Origin: Candidatus Altimarinota bacterium | GTDB taxonomy: Bacteria; Patescibacteriota; Gracilibacteria; RBG-16-42-10; JAQVLK01 | Length of the DNA stretch: 39,001 nt | Assembly (NCBI GenBank): GCA_028704165.1 | Contig: JAQVLK010000009.1 | Coordinates: 1 to 39,001 of the forward strand | Reading direction: 5' to 3' | In this document: positions 8,369 to 16,939 of the stretch, piece by piece | Layout: each line of letters begins with the position of its first letter | Position numbering within the stretch: position 1 is the stretch's first letter | Program-made: the position numbers and the translations under genes | The notes under the pieces: generated by a model | What the model saw: the letters and a program-made list of their open reading frames with translations, nothing else | The model's database searches: none | Told to the model about the DNA's origin: nothing

Positions 8369-9091
8369 ATGCCCTTCTACAAAACTCGCAAATTTATAAG
8401 TGCCCTGATAGCTTTGATACTAATAGCCAGTTTCCTGCTCTACCAGTGGCGCATCAAGTTCTGGATTGAAAGTTACTTAGTGACACGAGCAAACCAGCAA
8501 ACTTTGCAAGAAGTACTAGAGGAAGTTCCCGAAGTAATTGAGAATGTACTGCCTGAGAAAGTTTATCTGGAAGTGCCTTACACTTCCCAAGCCCCCTTTG
8601 CCAATTGGGACTATCTACATGAGAATGCTTGTGAAGAGGCCGCTCTGATTCAAGTTCATTACTACCTGCAGGGAAAAGAGTTGACGCCGGAACTGGCTGA
8701 GCAAGAGATTCAGGATATGGTCGCTTGGGAGATCGATTTCTTTGGTGATCATCATGATATTTATGCTGAAGAAATGCGAGCCATGGCTGTTGCTTATTAC
8801 AACTACGAGCAAGAGAAGGTACGTGTGATTTACGATGCCAGCATCGAAGATCTCAAAAAAGAGCTGGCAGCTGGTAATCCTATCATCGCTCCGATCACCG
8901 GACATTTACTAAAGAACCCCTACTACCACCATCCTGGGTATCATATGTTAACAATTATCGGTTATACATCTGAACGTTTCATCACCAATGACGTCGGTAC
9001 CAGAAATGGCAAAGATTTCTCTTACGAATACGATAGATTTATGACAGCGCTAACCGATGCCAGTGGGGATGTCGTAGTGATTGAATCTTAG
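8369..9091 (+). CDS. Membrane-anchored C39-like cysteine peptidase
   Basis: A basic start and one hydrophobic helix (about residues 9-25) anchor the protein, followed by a helical linker rich in Glu and Val (46-63) and a Peptidase_C39_2-like domain (about 65-240). The family pattern is clear: VPYTSQAPFANWD with the likely oxyanion-hole Gln74, catalytic Cys88 in ENACEEAA, His192 in GYHMLTIIGY, and Asn207/Asp208 in ITNDVGT. This papain-like fold is expected outside the membrane. Its substrate is unknown; in other systems C39 enzymes trim leader peptides after a double glycine, but this single-pass form has no ABC transporter partner here. The gene overlaps the convergent small gene at 9088 by four bases. 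Confidence 0.85.
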   Translation: MPFYKTRKFISALIALILIASFLLYQWRIKFWIESYLVTRANQQTLQEVLEEVPEVIENVLPEKVYLEVPYTSQAPFANWDYLHENACEEAALIQVHYYLQGKELTPELAEQEIQDMVAWEIDFFGDHHDIYAEEMRAMAVAYYNYEQEKVRVIYDASIEDLKKELAAGNPIIAPITGHLLKNPYYHHPGYHMLTIIGYTSERFITNDVGTRNGKDFSYEYDRFMTALTDASGDVVVIES

Positions 9092-9360
9092 ATTTTCCTA
9101 GACTTACTCCTGATACCTTCAATAATATCTGTGATCTTGAGTAATAGCGATTCTTTACCAGCTTTGCGATCTTCCTCTGCTTCATCCTTGAGTGTACCAG
9201 GAATAGCAGGCAAAGCACGTACCAACCCATATAAGAAAAGTACGGCAACAATACTTAAAAGAGCAAGATCTTGAGGACTTTCAACCAAGGAAGGTGATTT
9301 TGGTTTAGAAGCTATGGTTTCCGGATGGTAACACATATATTTAGATAAAATTATATTCAA
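9088..9360 (-). CDS. Small single-pass membrane protein, unknown function
   Basis: Ninety residues: a polar N-terminus, one hydrophobic helix (LALLSIVAVLFLYGLVRAL, about residues 32-50), then a charged tail (DEAEEDRKAGKE) and a basic end. No family was recognised. Support for it being a gene is indirect: it follows the 79-residue gene at 9364-9603 with a 3-base gap, and a strong promoter precedes that pair. Its stop overlaps the stop of the convergent C39-like gene. The start may be later than the first ATG; the methionine at residue 9 is an alternative. Confidence 0.5.
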   Translation of the reverse strand: MNIILSKYMCYHPETIASKPKSPSLVESPQDLALLSIVAVLFLYGLVRALPAIPGTLKDEAEEDRKAGKESLLLKITDIIEGIRSKSRKI

Positions 9361-9363
9361 TCA

Positions 9364-9603
9364 TTAACGAATACGAAAAGCGTCGTCGTTCTCTCGAGAA
9401 CACATATTTAGAATACTAGAGCAGAGATCACGTGTTCCTTCTATGAGCTTCCCAACAGGTCTAACTGCTTTATAAAGATATCCCAAGCACGTCAAGGCAA
9501 ACTCTATTTCTTTCTCTCTGGAACTTTTTTCAGGCGTTCTTGTATCAGCCTCAATCATACTTTGGAAGTGATGTCCTGAAGCAACGCACATATAGTTTTC
9601 CAT
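9364..9603 (-). CDS. Small hypothetical protein
   Basis: Seventy-nine residues, no clear membrane helix, four cysteines and a histidine pair near the N-terminus (SGHHFQS). The middle is amphipathic helix (EKEIEFALTCLGYLYKAV). I do not recognise a family. The gene starts 9-10 bases after the predicted transcription start of a well-formed promoter, so the message would be nearly leaderless. It is probably co-transcribed with the small membrane protein that follows. The second methionine (residue 5) is an alternative start. Confidence 0.5.
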   Translation of the reverse strand: MENYMCVASGHHFQSMIEADTRTPEKSSREKEIEFALTCLGYLYKAVRPVGKLIEGTRDLCSSILNMCSRENDDAFRIR

Positions 9604-9618
9604 TAATAACAGGGTTTT

Positions 9619-9646
9619 ATTTTACGTGACATGCAGTTTTTGTCAA
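9619..9646 (-). promoter_or_regulatory. Promoter of the two small genes
   Basis: Minus-strand -35 TTGACA (9641-9646, perfect) and -10 TAAAAT (9619-9624, 5 of 6) with a 16-bp spacer. It supports the reality of the two short genes downstream, which have no recognised homologues. Confidence 0.6.
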
Positions 9647-9676
9647 AGCGAGCTGCCCTTATATCCTTAAAAACGC

Positions 9677-9682
9677 TATACT
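9677..9682 (+). promoter_or_regulatory. -10 box candidate for the PAP2-kinase fusion gene
   Basis: TATACT (5 of 6), 27 bases before the ATG at 9710. No convincing -35 is seen at the proper distance. It is back-to-back with the minus-strand promoter at 9619-9646. Confidence 0.3.
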
Positions 9683-9709
9683 GTCAGAGCAAATAAAGAT
9701 TTAAACCAA

Positions 9710-10912
9710 ATGTCACATCATCTGAACTGGAAAAATCAAGCTTGGATCATAAGCCTAGGATTAGTACTGATTGTTTTGAGCTACCTTGCCGATGACCTGA
9801 TCTTCCCTGTGATCGAAAGTTTGCGTAGCTCTTATATGGACGCGGTCATGATCTGGATGACACAGCTCAAAAGTTTAGTTTTTGTGATGTATATTATGAC
9901 CACCGTTTTTGCCTTAGAAAGTAAACATGGTCGCAAACTTATCGTTCCCCTCTGGTTTAGTTTCTTAGCAAGTTATGCAGCCAGTTCTCTCATAAAGATG
10001 ATTGTTATGAGAAGACGTCCTTTTGGCTTAGAAAGTATTTTTGGGATCTGGGACAGTTCTTTCCCCAGCGGCCATGTTACGATATCATTTGCCGCAGCCG
10101 TAGTCTTGCAGCAACTCTTTCCTCGCATAGCCTGGTTTTGGTACCTTTTTGCCGGACTGGTTGGTTTTAGTAGATTGTATATCAACGCACACTATTTAAG
10201 TGATGTGATGGCCGGAGCTTTACTGGGATATTTAATCGGTTTAGGAACGATCTATTTAGCCAGCAAGAATAAGCTTCTCAAATTACCCAAACAAAAACCG
10301 ATTTTAGATAAACTCAAATTTTCTTGGCATGGAGATTATGCGACAGAATTCCGCAGGAAGCTTTTGCACATGCTAGTAGGAATTTCTTTGGTCTGCCTAC
10401 TTCATTTTGAGCTTATCACTATTTTCCAAATCTTCCTCTTGCTTTCTCTGGGTATCGGACTCTCATTCCTAGCCAAGCACTACAAAATCCCAGTTATTCA
10501 ATGGTTCCTCGATAAATTCGAGCGTAAACATACTTATCCCGGCAAAGGTGCGATCACTTTTTTTGTCGGAGCAATCTTAGCGCTCAAGCTTTTCCCTACA
10601 GATATTGCGCTAGCTTCCATCTTGGTGTTGGCACTCGGAGATGGCATCTCGACCTTGATTGGTCCTTTGGGTAAAATTAAGCATTTTCTAAGTGAGACTA
10701 AATTACTGGAAGGAACACTGGCCGGCATTGTCCTCGCCACAGTCGGAGCCAGCTTCTTCGTTCCCGTTCACGAAGCCTTCCTAGCCTCAACTCTCGCCAT
10801 GGGAGCTGAAGCAGCCGAGATTAAGTTTAATAATAAACTCCTAAGTGATAATATCTTTGTCCCGCTGGTCGCCGGAACTGCGATTGTTTTGTTTAGAAGT
10901 TTTGTGGGATGA
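9710..10912 (+). CDS. Fusion: PAP2 lipid phosphatase + dolichol/phytol-kinase-like domain
   Basis: Residues 1-185 are a PAP2-superfamily membrane phosphatase with all three motifs: K(x6)RP at Lys96/Arg103/Pro104, PSGH at 119-122, and SR(x5)H(x3)D with Ser154, Arg155, His161 and Asp165. Residues 205-400 form a second membrane domain like the SEC59/dolichol kinase and phytol kinase group: EFRRKLLHMLVG near 213, TYPGKGAITFF at 275-285, LALGDGISTLIGPLGK at 307-322, KLLEGTLAG at 331-339, and AEAAE plus DN near 365-381. One polypeptide therefore pairs a lipid phosphatase with a CTP-dependent-type lipid kinase. A natural substrate would be undecaprenyl phosphate/pyrophosphate recycling for the cell wall, but that is inference. 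It ends in TGA, which shows UGA is a stop in this organism. A terminator candidate follows at 11039. Confidence 0.85.
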   Translation: MSHHLNWKNQAWIISLGLVLIVLSYLADDLIFPVIESLRSSYMDAVMIWMTQLKSLVFVMYIMTTVFALESKHGRKLIVPLWFSFLASYAASSLIKMIVMRRRPFGLESIFGIWDSSFPSGHVTISFAAAVVLQQLFPRIAWFWYLFAGLVGFSRLYINAHYLSDVMAGALLGYLIGLGTIYLASKNKLLKLPKQKPILDKLKFSWHGDYATEFRRKLLHMLVGISLVCLLHFELITIFQIFLLLSLGIGLSFLAKHYKIPVIQWFLDKFERKHTYPGKGAITFFVGAILALKLFPTDIALASILVLALGDGISTLIGPLGKIKHFLSETKLLEGTLAGIVLATVGASFFVPVHEAFLASTLAMGAEAAEIKFNNKLLSDNIFVPLVAGTAIVLFRSFVG

Positions 10913-10921
10913 ATAAGCGTA

Positions 10922-10986
10922 AATTGTTATATTGCTTCCTTGTTATATTGTTGAAAAACAAGGTAACATTATAGCAATTTAACAAT
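10922..10986. repeat. Imperfect inverted repeat; one copy of a 32-bp dispersed element
   Basis: The first 32 bases (10922-10953) match 24444-24475 in the opposite orientation at 30 of 32 positions. Within it TTGTTATATTG occurs twice. The bases 10957-10986 form a degenerate inverted copy (AACAAGG, AGCAAT, TTAACAATT), so the site can fold into a long imperfect hairpin. It lies in the 290-base gap between the fusion gene and mutS. Confidence 0.7.
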
Positions 10987-11038
10987 TGTATTTGGTTTTC
11001 TGTTTTCACATGAATGTTTTGCGATAACTTGAAAGTTC

Positions 11039-11057
11039 GGGGGCAGCCCCCTTTCTT
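11039..11057 (+). terminator. Rho-independent terminator candidate after the fusion gene
   Basis: GGGGG, loop CAG, CCCCC, then TTTCTT. It is a short but fully G+C stem in an A+T-rich region, 127 bases after the stop codon of the PAP2-kinase gene. Confidence 0.5.
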
Positions 11058-11174
11058 GATTATATAAAACAAACATTAAGAAAATATTAAGATTTAATAG
11101 AAGCCATAAATCTAGCACTTTGGAGGTATTTTATCTGCTTTTTACCTTTAGTTTCCTCGTCCTTCTGCTATGAT

Positions 11175-11202
11175 GTCAATTGTCACATGTTAATTGTCAG
11201 TT
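11175..11202 (+). repeat. TCAATTGTCA repeat leader directly before mutS
   Basis: Two degenerate copies of the decamer T(C/A)AATTGTCA end three bases before the mutS ATG. Thirteen bases (11175-11187, GTCAATTGTCACA) recur exactly at 36870-36882 in front of the four-helix-bundle gene (there in opposite orientation to the gene). No Shine-Dalgarno sequence is present. Confidence 0.6.
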
Positions 11203-11203
11203 C

Positions 11204-13765
11204 ATGACTCCCATGCTCAAACAGTACCAGCAGATCAAAAAAGACCATGCAGATTGCTTGCTGCTTTTTCGTTTGGGAGATTTTTATGAACTCTTTTTTG
11301 AAGACGCCAAGCTGGCTTCCAAGCTCTTGGGAATAACCTTAACAGCTCGCTACAAAGGAACTGACAAGGAGACTCCCATGTGCGGAGTCCCTCATCACAG
11401 TGTCACCGCTTACATCGCCAAACTAGTCAAAGCCGGCCACAAAGTCGCCATCTGTGATCAAGTAACCGTGCCGGATGGCAATGGTATCGTGGACCGAGCT
11501 GTGACCCGCATTATTACACCCGGCAGTCTTTTGGAAGATAATTTGCTCGAGGACAAAACTAATAATTATATCATCAGTCTCTCAAAAGATAGCAGCTGTT
11601 TTGTAATAGCCTATGCCGATCTCAGCACCGGAGAATTGGTGGTCAGTAGCACTAAAGATTTGCGCAGTCTAAAAAATGAGATTGTGAGACTCTCTCCCAG
11701 TGAAGCAATCCTAGAACAGAACTTTTTCGATGACCGTGAACTAAATGAAGCTCTAGATCCTGTCGCAGCTTTGGTCAAATTTCCTTACGAAAACTCCAAA
11801 GATGCTCGCCAAACTCTGCTGGAACATTTTCAAGTCAAGAATTTAAACGGCTTTGGACTTGAGGATAAAAAACTTGAGATTCAGACTGTCGCAACACTTT
11901 TAAATTACTTAGCTGAGACTCAGAAAGGATCACTAGAAAACATGAGATCGCTGCAAAAGGTCAACTTGTCTGACTACATGGAGCTCGATGCTGAGAGCAT
12001 TCGTAACTTGGAGCTTTTTTACAATAGTCATGGTGAGCAGAATGGCACACTCATTTCCGTGCTGGACCATTGTTATAGCAATCTAGGTTCCAGACTTTTA
12101 CGTAAATTGCTTTTGGCACCACTCTTGGACTCTACTCAAATCAAAAATCGTCTGGAAGCAGTTTCTGAACTAGTCAGACAGAACGAAGTTCGGCAAGATT
12201 TGATCAGTGAACTTAAAAATATTCAAGATCTTGAGAGATTGATCAGTAAAATCAGCCTCGGGCGTTGCAATCCACGAGATATGTTGGGACTCAGAGATTC
12301 TTTACTGCTCATTCCTAAACTTAAAGACAAACTTAAAAACACCAGAGCGGCAGAGCTGAAGAATATTCTGGAGAAACTTGATCCATTACCGAACTTGGTA
12401 AAATTATTAAAAGAAACGATTAGTGAAGACGCTTCCGGTAATCTTCAAACGAGCGGCTATATCAAAGAAGGCGTAAAAAAAGAACTTGACGAGCTGCGTC
12501 AGATTTCATCATCCGGCAAAGAGAATCTCGCACAAATTCAGAAGCGTGAGGTTGAGAGAACAGGCATCACCAGCCTTAAAGTAAAATTCAATCAGGTCTT
12601 CGGCTATTACATTGAGATCAGTAAGGCCAATCTAGCCTCAGTACCGGAAGATTACACGCGCAAGCAAACACTGGTGAATGCAGAACGTTTTATCACGCCG
12701 GAGTTGAAAGATTATGAAGAGAAAATCCTCGGCGCTGAAGAAAAAATACTAAAACTCGAGCTCGAGATTTTTGAGAAAACCAGACAAGCAGTATCAAGAC
12801 ACACCGAGAGCATCCAACAGACTGCTTTGGCCGTTGCGAAGCTGGATGTCTTCTGCACTTTTGCCCAGAACGCCCTAGACTTTAATTACTGCCAACCGGA
12901 ATTTACTGAGAAACAAGAGATTTTGATCAAAGATGGTCGTCATCCGGTTATAGAAAAGCTACAAGCTGCCGGTCAGTTCGTATCTAACGACACCGAAATC
13001 AAGAAAGAAGCAAGATTAATCCTAATCACCGGTCCCAACATGGCCGGTAAAAGTACTTATCTCAGGCAAGTAGCTCTCATCTGTCTCATGGCACAGATCG
13101 GTTCTTTTGTGCCTGCTAGTAAAGCTACTCTTCCCGTACTCGATCGCATCTTTACCCGGGTCGGTGCCAGTGATTTCCTCTCTGCCGGACAGAGCACCTT
13201 CATGGTTGAGATGCAGGAAACTGCGAACATTCTAAACAATGCCAGTTCCAGAAGTTTGGTTATCCTAGATGAAATTGGTCGTGGCACTTCCACCTATGAT
13301 GGACTCAGCATTGCTTGGGCGGTCAGTGAATATCTTCACAATCAAACGCGTTGCCTAACTCTCTTTGCCAGTCACTATCACGAATTAATAGAACTCATTG
13401 AAGACTTACCGGACGCCAAGAATTACCACGTCTCAGCCGGAGAAAAAGAGGGTAAGATCACTTTCTTTTATAAATTACAGCTAGGTGGTGTCGATAAGAG
13501 CTACGGGATCGAAGTTTCGAGTCTGGCCGGCATCCCGCAAAAAGTCACCGAACGTGCCAAAGAAGTTCTCGAGCAACTTGAGAGTTCAGAATTAAAAGAA
13601 GATAGTTCCGGTAAAATTAAGCGCAAGGAGCTCCCCCAGATTCCACTTTTTACCATGACGGAAGAGTCCAAAATTTTGCAAGATGAACTAAAAAAGCTAG
13701 ATTTAGATCACATGACGCCGATTGAAGCTTGGCAAAAATTACGTGATCTGAAAAATAAATTATAA
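11204..13765 (+). CDS. mutS: DNA mismatch repair protein MutS
   Basis: 853 residues, normal for MutS. The start MTPMLKQYQQIK matches the family N-terminus, so I reject the upstream TTG at 11180, which would add eight repeat-encoded residues. The mismatch-recognition FYE motif is in FRLGDFYELF. After connector, lever and clamp domains, the ATPase has Walker A GPNMAGKST (from about residue 610), a Walker B region ending in DEIGRGTSTYDG, and the FASHYHEL switch. MutS scans DNA for mismatches and recruits MutL, which lies directly downstream. The C-terminal tail is short and ends near KLRDLKNKL. Confidence 0.97.
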   Translation: MTPMLKQYQQIKKDHADCLLLFRLGDFYELFFEDAKLASKLLGITLTARYKGTDKETPMCGVPHHSVTAYIAKLVKAGHKVAICDQVTVPDGNGIVDRAVTRIITPGSLLEDNLLEDKTNNYIISLSKDSSCFVIAYADLSTGELVVSSTKDLRSLKNEIVRLSPSEAILEQNFFDDRELNEALDPVAALVKFPYENSKDARQTLLEHFQVKNLNGFGLEDKKLEIQTVATLLNYLAETQKGSLENMRSLQKVNLSDYMELDAESIRNLELFYNSHGEQNGTLISVLDHCYSNLGSRLLRKLLLAPLLDSTQIKNRLEAVSELVRQNEVRQDLISELKNIQDLERLISKISLGRCNPRDMLGLRDSLLLIPKLKDKLKNTRAAELKNILEKLDPLPNLVKLLKETISEDASGNLQTSGYIKEGVKKELDELRQISSSGKENLAQIQKREVERTGITSLKVKFNQVFGYYIEISKANLASVPEDYTRKQTLVNAERFITPELKDYEEKILGAEEKILKLELEIFEKTRQAVSRHTESIQQTALAVAKLDVFCTFAQNALDFNYCQPEFTEKQEILIKDGRHPVIEKLQAAGQFVSNDTEIKKEARLILITGPNMAGKSTYLRQVALICLMAQIGSFVPASKATLPVLDRIFTRVGASDFLSAGQSTFMVEMQETANILNNASSRSLVILDEIGRGTSTYDGLSIAWAVSEYLHNQTRCLTLFASHYHELIELIEDLPDAKNYHVSAGEKEGKITFFYKLQLGGVDKSYGIEVSSLAGIPQKVTERAKEVLEQLESSELKEDSSGKIKRKELPQIPLFTMTEESKILQDELKKLDLDHMTPIEAWQKLRDLKNKL

Positions 13766-13790
13766 ATCTTTAATTTGGAGTTCTAAGCAG

Positions 13791-13819
13791 ATTCATTCAA
13801 AATTCATAATTCAAAATTT
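13791..13819 (+). repeat. ATTCAAAATT repeat leader directly before mutL
   Basis: ATTCATTCAAAATTCATAAT followed by TCAAAATTT ends at the GTG start of mutL. The last 14 bases including GTG (13809-13822, ATTCAAAATTTGTG) are identical to the sequence ending in the GTG start of rsmI (17637-17650, minus strand). There is no Shine-Dalgarno sequence. Confidence 0.6.
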
Positions 13820-15511
13820 GTGCCCATCAAGGTTCTCCCCGAAAATTTGGTCAACCAAATCGCCGCCGGTGAAGTGGTCGAACGCCCCGCTTCGGTGGTG
13901 AAGGAATTAGTAGAAAACAGTTTGGACGCCGCAGCTAAAAATATTATCGTCGAGATCGAAGAAGGTGGTCGCAAATTGATCAAAGTAATCGATGATGGGC
14001 AGGGCATGAGTAAAGAAGATTGCAAATTGGCACTAGAGCGACATGCAACTTCCAAAATCAGCAACTTGAATGATCTTTTTCATATCTCAAGTTTTGGCTT
14101 TCGTGGGGAAGCACTACCCAGTATCGCTTCTATTTCAAGATTTAGTTTAAAAAGCAGAGCTTCAGAGGCTGACAAAGGTTATGAACTCAAGTTTGAAGGA
14201 GGAGACTTAAAAAGCGCAGGAGAAATTGGCATGCCACAAGGAACTCAAATCGAAGTCCGCGATTTATTTTGGAACGTTCCAGCTCGCAAGAAACATCTGA
14301 AGACTGAAAATACCGAATTTACTCAGATCGTTAAGATTTTTACAGAGATCGCGATGGTCAATGAGCAAATCGGCTTCAAATTGATCAAAAACGGCAAGGA
14401 ATATCTAAACTTAAATAAAGACCACAGCAAGAAAGCTCGTTTTGAAGCTCTGACTAATCTCCCAATACTTAAAATGAGTGAAGTTTTACAGGAAGGACTG
14501 GACTATAAAATTAGCGGTTTGATTAGTAAGCCGGATCTGAACTTTCAGAACAAAAGTAAGCAGTATATCTTCGTAAATAAGCGTCCGATCGTGAATTTTC
14601 TCATCAATCACACGGTCCGTGAAGCTTATGGTAGTTTATTACCGAATGAATTAAACCCTGCTTTTATCTTGCAGATCGATCTCGACCCCATGTTAGTGGA
14701 TGTGAATGTACATCCGCGCAAAACGGAAGTCCGTTTTGTAAACCAGCCGGAACTTTTGAATAAAATTTTCCAAGCTATCAGCAAAACTCTTGGTAGCGCA
14801 GATCAGACCCCCAGCTTCAGCTTTGGCAAAAAGAGATTTTCTTATACTTCTCCACAGATCAGGATGGGAGCAAAGCCTTCAGCTGAGGGCATTTCTCCAC
14901 CTTCCCCTAAGCTAGAACTGAAATACGAGCAAATACAACAACTACGCTCTCCCTACAGAGCTCTCGGCCAAGCACATCAAGCTTACATCTTGGCTGAAAG
15001 CGCAGATGGACTTGTGATAATTGACCAACATGCCGCGCATGAAAGAATTTTGTATGAAAAGTTAAAGAAAAGTAGAAAAGAAAATAAACAGAGTTTACTT
15101 ATTCCGGAAGTCATAGACTTAAGTGCGAGTGAAGACAGTTTGTTGCAAGAATATTTCGAAACTTTTGCTGAGCTCGGATTTGAAATCGAAGATCTGGGCG
15201 GCAAAACTTACAAGATAAGCAGTATCCCCGCCTCTCTAAGTTCCGAAAACTTGGGGGAAGTTGTTAGAAATGTTTTAAGTGACTTGGCGCATTCCAGCAA
15301 ATCGAAATCAAGTAGCAAGCCCCTCGACAAAGTCTTAACTTATCTAGCTTGTCGCACTGCCATCAAGTTTAACGACTCCTTAAGCTTATTGGAACAACAA
15401 GAACTGCTCAATCAACTCGAAGAACTTGAAGCTGGCTATACCTGTCCACACGGCCGGCCACTTAAGTTTGAGATTAGTAGAGAAGAATTGGATAAGGGGT
15501 TTGGGAGATAA
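13820..15511 (+). CDS. mutL: DNA mismatch repair protein MutL, endonuclease type
   Basis: 563 residues from a GTG start. The N-terminal GHKL ATPase shows IAAGEVVERPASVVKELVENS, DDGQGM, RHATSKI and GFRGEALPSI. The transducer domain ends with DVNVHPRKTEVRF, followed by a linker. The C-terminal domain has the metal-binding endonuclease motif DQHA(x2)E(x4)E in DQHAAHERILYE, plus ACRTAIK and CPHGRP, the companion motifs of nicking MutL proteins. MutL therefore likely nicks the daughter strand itself, as in bacteria without MutH. Its start lies 54 bases after mutS, in the same direction and probably on the same transcript. A palindrome with a T-run follows. Confidence 0.97.
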   Translation: MPIKVLPENLVNQIAAGEVVERPASVVKELVENSLDAAAKNIIVEIEEGGRKLIKVIDDGQGMSKEDCKLALERHATSKISNLNDLFHISSFGFRGEALPSIASISRFSLKSRASEADKGYELKFEGGDLKSAGEIGMPQGTQIEVRDLFWNVPARKKHLKTENTEFTQIVKIFTEIAMVNEQIGFKLIKNGKEYLNLNKDHSKKARFEALTNLPILKMSEVLQEGLDYKISGLISKPDLNFQNKSKQYIFVNKRPIVNFLINHTVREAYGSLLPNELNPAFILQIDLDPMLVDVNVHPRKTEVRFVNQPELLNKIFQAISKTLGSADQTPSFSFGKKRFSYTSPQIRMGAKPSAEGISPPSPKLELKYEQIQQLRSPYRALGQAHQAYILAESADGLVIIDQHAAHERILYEKLKKSRKENKQSLLIPEVIDLSASEDSLLQEYFETFAELGFEIEDLGGKTYKISSIPASLSSENLGEVVRNVLSDLAHSSKSKSSSKPLDKVLTYLACRTAIKFNDSLSLLEQQELLNQLEELEAGYTCPHGRPLKFEISREELDKGFGR

Positions 15512-15519
15512 AGCTAATT

Positions 15520-15549
15520 AGCTAACTAGCTAGTTAGCTAGCTCTTTTT
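15520..15549 (+). terminator. Palindrome plus T-run after mutL
   Basis: A perfect 20-bp palindrome (AGCTAACTAG, CTAGTTAGCT; 15520-15539) is followed by AGCTC and TTTTT. It begins nine bases after the mutL stop and precedes cca. The stem is A+T-rich, so termination strength is uncertain; it may be another simple-repeat intergenic element. Confidence 0.45.
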
Positions 15550-15580
15550 AAGTTACAATGAGAAACGAAAATAAAGCTGT

Positions 15581-16909
15581 ATGCAAAAAACCGCCCTCCA
15601 AATTATCAAGACGCTCAAAGCTGCCGGACATGAAGCTTATCTGGCTGGTGGTTGCGTACGTGACATACTGATGAAACGCGACCCAACAGACTACGATATT
15701 GCGACCAGCGCTAAGCCGGAAGAAATCGAGAAACTCTTAGAGAAAACGATTCCAATTGGTAAACAGTTTGGTGTAATTTTAGCCTTGCAGAACGGTTTCC
15801 AATTTGAAATAGCAACTTTTCGTTCGGATAGTGGTTATTCGGATGGACGCAGACCTGATGCAGTACTGTTTACCAGTCCCAAAGAGGATGCTAAGCGCCG
15901 TGACTTTACCATCAACGCTCTCTTTTACGATACTGAGGAGAAAAAAGTAATCGATTTCGTGAAGGGACAGAAAGATCTCAAAGCCAAAGTGATCGACTTC
16001 GTGGGAGATCCCGAGGAAAGAATCAAAGAAGATCACCTCCGCCTAATAAGAGCTATCCGTTTCAAGAACGCACTGGGATTTCAATATCATCCTGAGACTT
16101 ATAAGGCCATCTGCAAATACTCACACTTGATCAAAAAAGTCAGTCCTGAACGTCTGGGACAGGAACTGAATAAAATCATGACAGCTCCGTGTGACAAAGC
16201 CGCTGCTTTCGAAGATATGTTTGATAGTGGTGTTCTGCAACACATCCTACCGGAGATTGCACGTATGAAAGGGGTAGCACAACCCTATGAATATCATCAA
16301 GAAGGCGATGTTTTTGCCCACACTATGGCAGCCTTACGCAGTCTCGGAGCTAAGAAAGTTCATAATGAAGTTGCTTGGGCGGTCCTCCTACATGATGTCG
16401 GTAAACCGGACACTTTCAAGATCGCTGAGCGTATTCGTTTTGATGGACATGTCGAAAAATCTGCAGAACTGGCACAAGAGATTCTGAAGCGGCTACGTTT
16501 CTCCGGACAAAAAAGAGATCAAATCACTTGGCTGGTCGCTCATCACATGCTGCTTGTCCCACTCCTAGAGATGCCTCTGGGGAGACAGCGTCATTGGCTC
16601 TTGCACCCTTGGTTCGAAGATTTACTTCAAGTTCACAAAGCCGATGCGGAAGGCAGTTTACCGGTGGACTTGGAACTTTATCATAAAGTGAAGAATCTAT
16701 TGGAAGAAACAAAGCAAAAGCTCCCCCAGCTCCCTCCCAAACTCATAGCGGGAGATGAACTGATCAAAAAATTCAAACTGAAAGAAGGTAAAGAAGTCGG
16801 TCGCCTACTGGATTTATTGCATTACGCGCAACTAGAAGAACGTGTAAATAACAAGAAACAGGCTTGGGAGTTCCTCGAAGAACACCTGAAACCGGAAATT
16901 TTGAGGTAG
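15581..16909 (+). CDS. cca: CCA tRNA nucleotidyltransferase (class II, with HD domain)
   Basis: 442 residues. The N-terminal nucleotidyltransferase domain has AGGCVRD (22-28) and the catalytic DYD at 37-39, followed by the RRDFTINAL motif and the RNA-binding segment EDHLRLIRAIRFKNALGF. A C-terminal HD hydrolase domain carries HDVGK (His271, Asp272) and a later AHHML. It adds or repairs the 3' CCA end of tRNAs; the HD domain suggests an added phosphohydrolase activity, as in the enterobacterial enzyme. The family also contains poly(A) polymerases, so that alternative cannot be excluded by sequence alone. It converges with rsmI across a strong palindrome. Confidence 0.9.
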   Translation: MQKTALQIIKTLKAAGHEAYLAGGCVRDILMKRDPTDYDIATSAKPEEIEKLLEKTIPIGKQFGVILALQNGFQFEIATFRSDSGYSDGRRPDAVLFTSPKEDAKRRDFTINALFYDTEEKKVIDFVKGQKDLKAKVIDFVGDPEERIKEDHLRLIRAIRFKNALGFQYHPETYKAICKYSHLIKKVSPERLGQELNKIMTAPCDKAAAFEDMFDSGVLQHILPEIARMKGVAQPYEYHQEGDVFAHTMAALRSLGAKKVHNEVAWAVLLHDVGKPDTFKIAERIRFDGHVEKSAELAQEILKRLRFSGQKRDQITWLVAHHMLLVPLLEMPLGRQRHWLLHPWFEDLLQVHKADAEGSLPVDLELYHKVKNLLEETKQKLPQLPPKLIAGDELIKKFKLKEGKEVGRLLDLLHYAQLEERVNNKKQAWEFLEEHLKPEILR

Positions 16910-16939
16910 CTGGTGGTGGACATGGATTTTTATCCATTT

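Noticed and set aside
11180-11203. TTG start of mutS eight codons upstream
   Set aside because: The added residues are encoded by the leader repeat; MTPMLKQY at 11204 matches the family start.
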